Below are positions 21,693 to 32,170 of a stretch of 64,000 nucleotides of DNA, one piece after another. The notes beneath the pieces are model-generated. The model was given only the letters and a program-made list of their open reading frames with translations. It was not told the origin of the DNA and searched no databases. Origin of the DNA: Plasmopara viticola (Eukaryota > Oomycota > Peronosporomycetes > Peronosporales > Peronosporaceae); NCBI GenBank assembly GCA_001695595.3, contig MBPM02000026.1:784968-848967 (forward strand), written 5' to 3'. Positions within the stretch are counted from its first letter, which is position 1. Each line of letters opens with the position of its first letter. The position numbers were made by a program, and so were the translations under genes.

Positions 21693-23837
21693 ATGGTGTG
21701 CTCTCGGAATGACAGCGCGCTGGTGGTCTTGTCGCTGCTTGTCCTAGGACTCACTTTTTGTCCCCACCGACATGTTGTAGCTCAGATCGACGTCTTGTCC
21801 GACCATGAAAGTCCGGTTCTAGTGTCTTTAGCACCCAGTAGGCCGTCGAACGCGGCGCCCGAGTCCTCGTTCACAACTTTCGCACCGACATTGGTATCTT
21901 TAACTGCCCCGCATGCACATTTGAGTCTCATGAGCAGTGATCACGGATCTCTTGACATGGTCAATATTGAAATAAGCGCTGCTGACGTGTCGATCGAGCA
22001 GGTTGAAGAGCATCTTCATATTGTCCACCAGCTCGAGCGCTCCGTGGACAAAAGTCTGGATTACATGAAAGTAGGCGGTCAATCCGCTAAATCCACTTCA
22101 GTTATGATCTTAGAAAGACAACACGTTAGAGATGAGCTTTTATTAATACAGAAAAACCTCGAGAGACTTGCTTTGGGTCTCAATGGAACGCTTTTGGAAC
22201 TTGAACACGTTGAGCAAGAGGAAGAAATGCAATCAAAGAAGCTTCAAGAAGTGCTAAGTAATCAAGCAGATGAAAAACGAGAGCAAAAACTTGAAAAAGA
22301 TGGCTTCCAAGAAGTAGATTACGAAACGGGACACTTAAAAAATACCACGGGATTAAATGCAGAGCAGTTAAAGAAACTAGAAGCTGTGGAAAAGAAGGCA
22401 GACCCAGCCGTGTTACACTACGATATGGAACTCTTGGCGCAAGTGGCCGTGCTGCTTGGGGTATCGGCCATCGGAGGAATTATTGCCACCTATTTTAATA
22501 TCCCTCCTCATGCAGGTTATGTCTTGGGTGGAGCTTTGGTTGGACCGTCGTGTTTGGGTGTCGTGAGTTTATACAAGGAAGTCGAGACCATTTCGCTCTT
22601 CGGTTCAGTGTTTCTGCTCTTTGGCCACGGAGCTTCATACTCGCCGCAACAGCCTGAAAATATCTTGCGAAAATATTTTGTTGGTGGCATGGCGTATATT
22701 CTGTCGACCGTGCTGCTAGTTGCAATTGTAGCAGTTTACATTGGATGGACAAATTCTTTCGTTGAAGGACTGAGTATTGGTCTCGGTGTATGCTTTTCGA
22801 CTACTGCACCGCTTTATGAGCACATTCGAGAGAATCGGATCCAAGATTCTTCTTTTGGCCGGGTAAAAGGACAAATGACGTAGTTTCGACACTGCTTGGA
22901 CTAATGCTAACGGGTATATTGTATTGTGTTGTATTGTATTCTATTGTAGACCGTGACTTCAATTATTGCAATACAAGATTTACTCATGAGCTTTGCTCTT
23001 GGCACTCCTGAGTGGTTTTCCGTACGATCCGTTGGCTGGATTGGAGTTGCCATGATGCGTACAATCGTCGCGTACGCTGCAGTCGTGAGCTTGACGGTCT
23101 GTCTGCACCAGTACATTGTTCCAAAGCTCTTGCGTTTTTTGACAGCAATGGAGGAAGTGCACAATGCTCCTTTGGTGCTCTTAGGTGTCGTGTCGGTCTG
23201 TCTTTTTATGGCTCTCTTTTCTGAAATGATTGGCTTGTCCCTCGAGTGCGGCGCGTTTTTAGCAGGGTTGGCTTTTGTGCATGTTTCCAACAATGCCAAA
23301 GCAGCTTTTATGTCGATTCGAGTCATGGAAAATTTATTTGGCAGTATGTTTTTTGCCTGTGTTGGTATGATTTTGAATCCAATGTTTTTGATATGGAATG
23401 CCGGTGAGATCTTCTCGATGGTCCTTATGATTGTGGGGATCAAGACGATGTCAATGACTACGGTCATGACGTTTTTTCGTATCAGTCCTCTCAAAGCACT
23501 GATGGCTGCTGTCGGCCTCTGCCAGATTGGCGAACTAGCGCTGATTTTTATGATTAAGGCTCACGCATCTCAGCTCGTCTCACGTCGCACGTACTTGCTC
23601 TTTGTAGGTGCGATCGCGGTCTTTCTCGCTTGTTCATCCGTGTTTAATCGCAGAATCGTACTCGCGCGTCGGAATTTGACACATCGATTGCCTATAACCC
23701 GAAGTAAGTCGACGGGAGCGCATGACGATTCAAGCGACAATGACATGATGGCTCCACAACGGACAGGCTTCATCGACTCAGAGGGAGAAGAAGATTCGTT
23801 TTTGCCCTCGAGAAGACGTCCGTCTTTTAAAAACTAA
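21693..23837 (+). CDS. TMCO3-like cation/proton antiporter (CPA2 family)
   Basis: Exon 1 21693-22862 and exon 2 22950-23837 are joined across an 87-bp intron (gtaaaa..ttgtag) in phase 0, giving DSSFGR then TVTSIIAIQDLL; 685 residues. A signal peptide (about residues 1-31) is followed by a lumenal region with a coiled coil (about 130-245). The Na+/H+ exchanger domain follows, with about a dozen membrane segments (for example GVSAIGGIIATYFNIPPHAG and IAIQDLLMSFAL). The polar C-terminal tail is serine- and acid-rich. The layout of signal peptide, coiled coil and CPA2 domain is that of TMCO3/KEA-like exchangers. The transported ion (Na+ or K+) cannot be read from the sequence. The start ATG at 21693 directly precedes the signal peptide. 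Confidence 0.87.
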
Positions 23838-23907
23838 GCATTTATACTGCAATTGGGCAGTCTAACAAGTGTCTCTTTGCTAGCAAAAAGTGATGTGAAT
23901 GCAAACT

Positions 23908-26414
23908 TTATTCGTCCTGATTATTGGAATTTACTGCCAACGCTTCTTTCGCTCTAGCTCCATCAAAGTCTACATCGATTTCAGGGCCACAGCTACAGTC
24001 AGTTTCTTCCTTCAATGGCGTCATCCCTCCGTGTCTTTTATCCGACAGAGAATGTGGCACTGGTGATGGCGTTGTCGTCGTAATCATCGAATGCGATTGA
24101 GTCAGTGCACATTGGTGAAGCGGCAAAGTGGCTTGTTGCAATAAGTACATAAATCCATCGCGTACGCCTTCATTTGAAAATTCTAAGTGAAGGTCTCGAA
24201 AGCGAGTGCAGACAGTCAAGACACAAGCGGGATCCACAGCACGTTTGGAACAATGTGGCAAGTTCATTGCATGGCCTGCAAAAAATGGTGCCTTGTCGCC
24301 CGGGAGTAGCTCTCGAATGTCGTGCAGCATAATGGAATCATCGAGTCGATCCAACGACGTCGCAGATGAAGTCTCAGAATGTTTACCAATCGTACTAGGT
24401 GTTCGAAAACGCAGCACTTTGACTGTGGGTGGAGTATTTGGCGAAGACGGGGTACTAGCAGTTTGGCGAGCGGTCATTGGAAGTGTCAATCCGCCGCTTG
24501 CCGTACGCTCAGTCTTTGATCCACGCTCTCGACGTAAAGAGCGCCACCATAGACGCTTTTCATTCATTGCGTCAGTAGTGCTGCTTGAAGTGCGAGGAGA
24601 ACTGACGGTAAAAGCTGCGTTAGCACTCAGCTCGAACTCACCGTTACAAGGTGTCCTGCCAGCTAAATGCCGTGCTTCAGGCTGAAAGATATCATTTGAA
24701 AACAATGTAGAGTCCGTTTCAAGATTGTCTTTGCCACCAATGCCAAAGAGACTTGAAAAGCTCCGTGCGTTCTGATAGCGAAGCAAGCTCCGTTTCAGTA
24801 ATTTTGGCTGCCAGCTCATGACTTTGCCATCCGTAGACAAGCGCAACTTGGTTCGATGAGGCAAGCCGTTGCGTCCATACTTTATAGTTTCAAACCCGCT
24901 CATGACAAGCTTTTTGCGAATAGCTGACGCGGCTTGTTGTCGTCGTGTAAGATCAGCAAGACGCCGACGTTCTTCGTTTTCGCGGCGTAAACGTTCAAGA
25001 GTGATTCGACCAGCTTGAATCCATGGGTGCGTTCGAAGTACTGCCATGGTCGGTCTTTCTTTTGGGTCCACGTGAAGCATATGAGAGATCAAAGTCTTGA
25101 CATCCGGATGAATGGCAGCCCAGTCCTTGGACGGGTACCGCACATTAAAGCGGTGGGTACGCAATTGAGCGAGTTTCATTGGAAACGGAGGATAGCCACA
25201 CAACATAATGTAAGTCACAACACCCAGCGAGAAAACGTCGACTTCAAGACCATACGAACGCCCATCCAAAATTTCTGGCGCAGCATAACCTGGTGTACCA
25301 CACGAGTCCGTCGCTTGATCTTCTGGATCATTAAGTTGTCTAGCAAAGCCAAAGTCGCACAATTTCACATCGTCACCCGACAACAGCACGTTCTCAGGCT
25401 TGACATCGCGATGAATAATACTATGTAAGTGGCAATAGTGAAGAGCTTCCACAAGTGCTGCCGTGACCTTTTGCGCCTCTCGTTCTGGAAATTTACCATG
25501 CTTAACGATACGGTCAAACAAATCGCCTCCTTCGGCCAACTCTGTGACTAAATAGCACTTGGCATCGTCTTCAATGACTTCACACAAGCGCATGATATTG
25601 ACATGATTAACACTGGAAAGGACACGAACTTCGTGCGACAATGCAGCACGATCGACGTCTGAAAGACTCAATTTGTCAACAATTTTACACGCGTAAACGC
25701 CTCCTTTCTTCCGGTGTGTCACTTGTTTCACAGTCGAGTACGAACCTTCGCCCAAGTGTCGTGTGATGGCGTAATGCTGATGAAAGTCCAAAAAACTCTT
25801 TTCACCTTTCCGAAAAGTCACTTTTGGAGGCGAAAGAGCCAATGAAGAGATATCAGTCGTTTCGTTAGAACTTGTCGACAAAGTGCCACTGAATGGAAAC
25901 GAGTAAGAGGAGGCTGATGCGAGGGGATTGTGACTACAACGAGCTGAACGCGGCTTTCGCTGATCATGACTACTGGAAGGTATTCCAGGTGCTACGTTGG
26001 CCTCGGGTCTAATTTCGTTGCTATGCACCTATTCATTGAAAGAAACTTAATAAATTGTAGAAATATGAATGTCGTAATGATACTTACATTCTGCGAGACG
26101 TTCACCTCCTTTGAGTTATTATTCCGCGTTCGAGAAGCGACCGATTCAGGTGGAAGTAACCCAGTAATCGCCACCGAGTCCATTCCCTTATGACGTGAGG
26201 GGGTAATCTCAGCTCCGTCGTGTTCCCGGTTGTTGCTGGAAGTACCCGATACATCAATCGTTTTGTTATGATGGTAGCTGCTAATGGCCATGTCAGTAGG
26301 GCGTGTCCATCCTAGAAGCTGGCGTACTTTCATGCCGCTAGACGGCATGTCACGGGTCACTGTGGCACAGCACAAAGAATCTGGCTCGCCTCCTATACAC
26401 CTTGCAAATGCCAT
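23908..26414 (-). CDS. CAMK-like Ser/Thr kinase with C-terminal split PH-like region
   Basis: Exon 1 26414-26088 and exon 2 26028-23908 are joined across a 59-bp intron (26029-26087, gtaagt..aatag); 815 residues. About 190 low-complexity, serine-rich residues precede the kinase domain (about 195-450). Kinase motifs are GEGSYSTV, the VAIK-position ACKIVDK, HRDVKPENVLL, DFGFA, GTPGYAAPE and DVFSLGVVTYIML. Activation-segment and catalytic-loop style is CaM-kinase/CDPK-like, but no EF-hands follow. After the kinase, SGFETIKYGRNGLPHRTKLRLS and, about 190 residues later, VLTVCTRFRDLHLEF..GFMYLLQQ resemble the two ends of a PH domain separated by a low-complexity insert. The upstream target is unknown. 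Confidence 0.85.
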
Positions 26415-26730
26415 TAGTCAAGCGAGTAATGAAAAGCTAGCACAGACGCCAGAGTACGAACGTAAAAGGAGAAACGTGCACGTGATGGAAACGGACGACT
26501 CGCCCGCTCGTGTGTCTTTATATATCTAGGCAAGAGGCATGAAATTAAGGTCTGGGCGTTGAAATGTGCGATGCTACACATGTTGCCCAGTTTCGTGCTA
26601 GTGTTGTGAGCGGTTACAGTCATCCGTTATTTCTTCTATGGTTCTCGGAGTTTCACTGGATAAGTAATTGACTCTTCATGACCGAGGTATATGACTGTTA
26701 AAAGGGAAGAAGGGGAGTTTAGAACTTGTA

Positions 26731-27902
26731 TCATCTGTTACTATTTTCTAGCTTATTGGTAGCTACATCAATCATTTGATTATTCAGATGGGGGTTTTCT
26801 TCTAGCGCACGCTTGAGCAATTTAATAGGAAACGTATGCACGCTAAGGTCGTTGAATGCTGCCTCATAGCAATTGAAGTATCTGTGGCTTTTCATGACGC
26901 CGCACGGCAGTGAAGTTTCGTCCAGATATGGTAGCACGCTGACGAGGAGCAGTTTCTCGCGCTCTTTTGCTGCCAGCAGACGATCTCTGTACGCTGAAAA
27001 ACTAGTTGACCAAAATTAGCTGTGCACCTCCGCTTGACGTAAAGTTCTGGACATACCTATTACCGATAATGACGAGATTTTGGATCGCAGGACCCCAATT
27101 GCAAGCAAGGACATTCTGGTAGAGCATCTTGCCACAATGTGGCATGAAGAACACTGTATTACACTTCACACGCCGCCATCCACGCTCATTCTCCTGGATC
27201 ACTTTGAGCTTAAAATGGTGTGCTATCGCAATGTCACTCTAGGTATCAATAAAGGCAAAAGTTGATTGAGTAAGCACGACGGATTCAAGTGAGAAAGCAA
27301 AGTGACCTTGTTCATTGCAGGATCATAGATTTCAGCACAAATTGGAAGCCTTTCTGAGCTCTCCGTTGCTTGAAGCACACGCTTTCCCTGTATTTTATTG
27401 AGCGCTTCCATCATGACGACAAGGAAGGCCAGTTGGTGCACGGCATTTGAAGATGCGCAAAAGCTGCCAAGGCCGTATCCTACGATGGCCAGCCGATTAG
27501 TAACTGTGTTTCCTGCGTCAACTCGTTTTTCTGCATCGTTTACGAAGGCATTGCCGGAATGTAGATCAAAGTGCTTTACAATTGCATTCAGTGCATCTTG
27601 AAGAAGCTCAGAATCGCGCAACACAACGGCAATGGCACGAACACGTTCGATGATTTGCGTCTGTTTTTGAGCGGAAACATCAGGTACAGGCTCAACCATT
27701 TCTTCTTCGACTGTCATTCCACAAGGCACACAATATTTGATTTTAGTGCCAACGTGTGCCAGTCGTGTTAGACTTTAACAGTGGCAATGGTCTTACCATT
27801 ATGCCCAACCTTAGGTGCTTTTATCAATTGATCTCGAGAGCGAGAGTTGTTAGTTCGGAGCTTTCCGCGCCGCCGACATACCTGCTGCCATTTCTCCTCC
27901 AT
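26731..27902 (-). CDS. SRR1-like protein
   Basis: Four exons rebuilt by hand: 27902-27797, 27704-27307, 27238-27057 and 26986-26731; 313 residues. Introns are 92, 68 and 70 bp. Exon 1 encodes MEEKWQQVCRRRGK, the short basic start typical of SRR1-like proteins. The SRR1 core has LAIVGYGLGSFCASSNAVHQ, ICAEIYDP and FFMPHCGKMLYQNVLACNW, then LVIIGNR. The first acceptor (GTCGAAG, 27705) and the third (CGTACAG) are poor in pyrimidines but keep frame exactly. SRR1 was defined in Arabidopsis light and clock signalling and in animals in haem regulation; the molecular activity is unknown. No frameshift is needed. Confidence 0.8.
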
Positions 27903-28267
27903 ATTAATTTTTTCCTTCTATTTGAATTTATAAAAATGTATTATACTATAAGATTTTTAAGGGATATAATATACGAATGCTCGCGCAGAATAGTCTGATT
28001 TCCATTGACGTCAAACGACATCATGCCTGTGTTGTTACCGTAGCTCTTTCGGCAGCTACTGCAGTCGCACTCAACACATTTAAAGCAAGGCAAACTAAAT
28101 AAGCCGCATACAAATTGTCAGCGAAGCACAGAAGCACGAAAGCACGATGAGGTCTTAAAAGAATTGATTCGCATCGCTCATGTACTCGTTGGATGTCATG
28201 GTGCTGCAAAAACTATTGGCGACATAAGAGAACGTATGATCAACACGACATATACCCAAATTCATTT
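27903..28267. other. Intergenic upstream of SRR1, nothing recognised
   Basis: AT-rich segment up to about 28000, then unremarkable sequence to the next retroelement. It should contain the SRR1 promoter. Confidence 0.4.
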
Positions 28268-29435
28268 GTAGAACTCAATGTAATGTAATGTATTACGTTA
28301 TCGCGTTGCCAAGGTATGCACGTGCTAGGCTCAGTCTGGCTAGTCCACGGCATAGAGTGGTGTCCGCATACGTCGAGTCTCGTTCGGCGGGCAGTGCATC
28401 CAGCACCGAGGTCGTATGGGTCTTCCATTTCTTTCGGTCTTGTGCAAGGGTACGTACCACTTCGAGGTCTTGTGCTGTCCGGAGTCGAAAGCCGGAGCCA
28501 CAGGAAACAAGGTCGTGGTCGAGTGTTGAGGGGAGCGTGGTGCGGGGACGTCCGCGCCATTTTGCTGCGGTGGAGAAGAAGTAGGCACGCATCTGGAGGT
28601 TAGCTGGAATGTCGGGATTGCGGCGAAGTACATGGCCAAACAGGCGCCAGCGAGCTTGTGTCAGTCGTAGTCTCAGCGGCCGCTCATCACAGAGGTCGTA
28701 GAGTCTTGCATTCGAAATGGGTCGGGGGTAGCGATAGCCAAGAGCGTAGCGAAGCTGGCGGCGATGGAAACTCTCGAGGCCGTGGAGCTCTGACTTGGTA
28801 AGAGCCCAGTTGTACAGCAGAATCGGTAGAACGTAGGTGTTGTACAATCGAATGCGTGTCTTGGGTGAGATGAACGTGGGGCGGAGCCAGACGGATCAGA
28901 GGCGGTGGAGCGCGAGGGTGGCCAGGGACTTGCGTCGGGATAGATCTTCAATATCGCCGAGGAATGTTCCGAGCTTCTTAGTGTGGTGCCAGGTTTCTTC
29001 TCGGGATCGGGCGTGTCGAGTGGCGCCCGACGGGTTGCAGTGGCGGCGGATTTCGGTGACTTCGGTCTTGGCTTTTTTTTTTTTTTCAAGGTTAGAAGGA
29101 AGTCATCAATGCGGTGCTCACCTCTATCGTAGATCTTGGTTTCTCGGAGGCCAAGGATATCGACGCGGTAGCGCCGGAGATCTTCGGGGAGTGTTTCGTG
29201 CTTCTTGCGCTTCGAACCTAGAGAATTCACATTAAAGGAGCCAATCCGGATGCGGTTGGCGCGGTTAAGGGCGTGGAAGGGGGTTTGGCCTGGTGCTGGA
29301 GACCGTCGCGTCGAGGGTGAGACTCGTTAGAGACCTGCAGATGCCCGAGAGCACCTGCCCGAAGCGCGCGAGCATTAAGCCCCCGCGCTTGGAAGGAGGG
29401 CGTCACCCCAACCTTTTCCGAAAAGTAGAACTCAA
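28268..29435 (-). mobile_element. LINE-derived, internally deleted element, long class, copy B
   Basis: Body 28279-29424 (about 1.15 kb), minus orientation, with a perfect 11-bp target-site duplication GTAGAACTCAA (28268-28278 and 29425-29435). It is collinear with copy A at 6268-7404, with the same 5' signature and the same join of an APE-endonuclease start (MNSLGSKRKKHETLPEDL, VDILGLRETKI) to the RT C-terminal region (TYVLPILLYN, WALTKSELHG, RRQLRYALGYR). It differs by a 9-bp deletion before WALTKS and small indels. The tail is (ATTAC)n. The RT catalytic motifs are absent. Confidence 0.88.
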
Positions 29436-30151
29436 ACAAAGATATATAGTAGTGCATCTATAAACCTTCTTCTTTTCCATCACAAAAAACGACGCAAAAT
29501 TGAGATCGACATTATAATCTTGAAGACACGGTAGCATCTTGTCGTACATTGCTGTTCGCTTTAAATTTGGCGATTAGGTATATATGTACATGTTCGAGCT
29601 AGCTCTTCAGAAGTTTATGTGATCGCATCCGTTCGCATTGCATCTCAGGAGCTACGTATAGAATTAAAGGGCAAATCTGGTTGGCAATATTTTACTACTA
29701 ATGATCCGGAAAATTGTGGTTTGAATGATATGCAGGTCCTTTTAAGTTGGGTGCTGTACACAAAATATATAGCTGAGTTAGTAAGTATAAAGAATGACGT
29801 TCAAGATGTTGCTTAATTGTTGCTAGAATGTGTACCATAGTGTCGACGAAGCGTGGCACAGCTTCAAGGCTTGGCTTCTGGGCGCGCCAATGCTCTTAAG
29901 GCATCCTGCTTTGAGGTAAGTCACTGTATGATGACGCGAAGAATACTGTGAAGTCTAAAAAATCTGACGATGATCAGACTAGACACCGCTGCCGGGACGC
30001 CGACGTTGCACACGGCTTGCCAGAACAGTCATGTATTGGTCTTGGCTTGAACGAGTGAGCTAGTGCAAAGCTAACAGCTTTACATTTTTTATGTTAAGTG
30101 AGTTGACGAAGGTGCAAAGCAAAGAATGATTTGCTTGTTGGATTAAGGGTT
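29436..30151. other. Intergenic, nothing recognised
   Basis: Short frames only; no motif seen. Confidence 0.4.
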
Positions 30152-30789
30152 GCCGTTTTATTTATCACGCAGTTGTTAAAGTGAGGCCAGAGCATGTACA
30201 GCGTAGCGCACTAGAGACTAACAGCATTTTGTACAAGCCAAAGGTGCAAAGTGCGTGTGGCTGGCAAGTCAGATTTTGAAGATATACCACTCTTACCTAT
30301 CAACTCGAAGATTGGCAAGGTGCGATTCCACTTGCTCTGTGCAATCGAACAGGCCTAGACGAGATGCCCAGCGTCTTCAACAATGTCACAATCAGGAACG
30401 CATCGATCGTCTTTTGTCTGTTGTCTAACCTCTTGCGTGAAATTGTTCCTTAGCACATTAGCCGCTGCTTTTTTCCATTGCTTTCTTTCTCACAAAAAAA
30501 GGTCGCTACCAAACAAAAGTCGATTAATGCGTTCATGGTTGTGACTTTTTCAAAACTCTGAGCATCTTTTCTAGACATGCTTGATTGCACAGAGCGTGTG
30601 AAATCGCAATTTGCCAACCTTCCAGTCGAAAATGTTTGATTAGTAAAAGTAAAATATCTGATTTGCCCGCCACACGCAGTTTGCACTCCTTGGCGCCCAC
30701 GGCATGGTGCGGGTCTCTAGTGCGCTACGATGCAGTACGCTATACATGGTCCGGCTTCACCTTAACAACTGCGTGATAAATGAAACGAC
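30152..30789. repeat. Diverged inverted repeat, arms about 270 bp
   Basis: The left arm (about 30152-30420) matches the reverse complement of the right arm (about 30512-30789). Matching blocks include ATTTATCACGCAGTTGTTAA, TAGCGCACTAGAGAC, GCTCTGTGCAATC and GGAACGCAT / TGAACGCAT. Indels of a few to about 20 bases separate the blocks, and a spacer of about 90 bp lies at the centre. It is either two copies of one repeat inserted head-to-head or an old palindromic element. No terminal target duplication was found. Confidence 0.65.
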
Positions 30790-31159
30790 AACTTGTAATT
30801 CAGCAAGCAACACGACCAATGTGCTGACGACGAATTTTGTGCCCTGCAAAAATCGACAGCAAGTACCGGTCTAGCATGCGTTCCCAGTATGATTTCAAGT
30901 GAAGTCTGATGATGGATCGAGCAAATGATAAATGTCATGGTCTCTTCTGGCAATAAGTTGATCTTCTAAATGTCCAGTCATGCATTGATCAGCTGGTAAT
31001 CGCGGGCATTGCATTTATTTCTATCTCAAAAGCGGCTTGAGTCAATTGTGCAACCTGACGCAAAAGATAGCCAGTCATTCATCACGCGATCTAAAGTTGT
31101 GTTCAGGAATTCATTCATAACGTCTTGACTGTGAGAGATCCATGTCTTTCAACAAAGTT

Positions 31160-32170
31160 CTAAATTTTCATGAAGTCGGACAAGAAGAAGTAGAACGCAT
31201 TTGATGATCCCCGCCGTGTAAAATGATCACGATACTGGCGCACAAGGAATGATTTTGCCGATACGACAGCTTCAATACATATCGTAAAAGACACAGTACA
31301 TAAAAACTTAGATGTGTCATACCCGCAAAAGTGCATCCCAGAAGAACGCAATTCCTACCCACGGCTCTAGCAATGAGCCCGTACAGCGTTGGAGCGTACA
31401 AGACTTCGAAGCTTCTACCCCACTGGATAACGCCTTTAAAAACAGTACAAGGCTGCTGCAGCGTCGGATTGTGTTACGGAGACTGCCGAAATCGCATTTC
31501 AGAGCGAACGAAGCTGCAAAAAGTGACAATATTAGACTGTCTCTGGCAACCTATGGCCTTAAACGTTGGATAATGTAGCCACTCTGCCGTTATCGGTTCC
31601 TCTAAGTTCTGAGTCATTAGAGGTTGCTTTTTCGAACAATAAAGATTTGCACAGCTTTTTTTGGCTTACACGTAACCGCTGCCGTATTCAACAAGAGCGG
31701 CGAAAACTTGTGCGACGAATAACAGCCCGACCGAGATGTGCTTATCAACACTTTTCGACCCATACTGTCGATTGGCACTGCTGACAGCGAAAGAAGTTGC
31801 GGCAGACAAGCCAAAATAAGAGTCGATTTTGCATATCTCCAAGATTTTTCAGCTATGATGTCACTCCGTTCAATTTTTTATAGAGTACATCGCATGATCG
31901 TTGATTACAGGAACAGGAGCAGATATGGGCTCATTTGGATAGCAAGAAGACGCTTCAAAGAGTGATTGCAAATAGCATTCCAATCTATATTTTCAGGCTC
32001 TTTTCTGGTGCGTGCAGGCGAGAGGTGGGAAGCGGAAAAGCGCGTTTTGTTCACATTAAGACCGAGACCTTCAGCATCGGTAAAAGTCTTGATTTGAACC
32101 ATGGATGAAATGGCATTCCATAGAATCTGAACAATGCTTGTACAATCGTCGGCATCAACTCGAAGTTGCT
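31160..32170 (-). pseudogene. Decayed non-LTR reverse transcriptase fragment
   Basis: On the minus strand near 32150-31960 the frame reads VDADDCTSIVQ, where the A-D-D core matches the RT catalytic box, then FTDAEGLGLNVNKTRFSAS. That matches the GLxLNxxKT block that follows the active site in LINE reverse transcriptases. Further on, ENIDWNAICNHSLKRLL and PLLLNTAAVTCKPKKAV resemble the downstream thumb region. Stops and frameshifts are frequent. It belongs to a different LINE type from copies A-E, since those retain RIRLYNTYVLPILLYN instead. Boundaries are unclear; neighbouring sequence to about 33500 may be the rest of the element. Confidence 0.45.
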
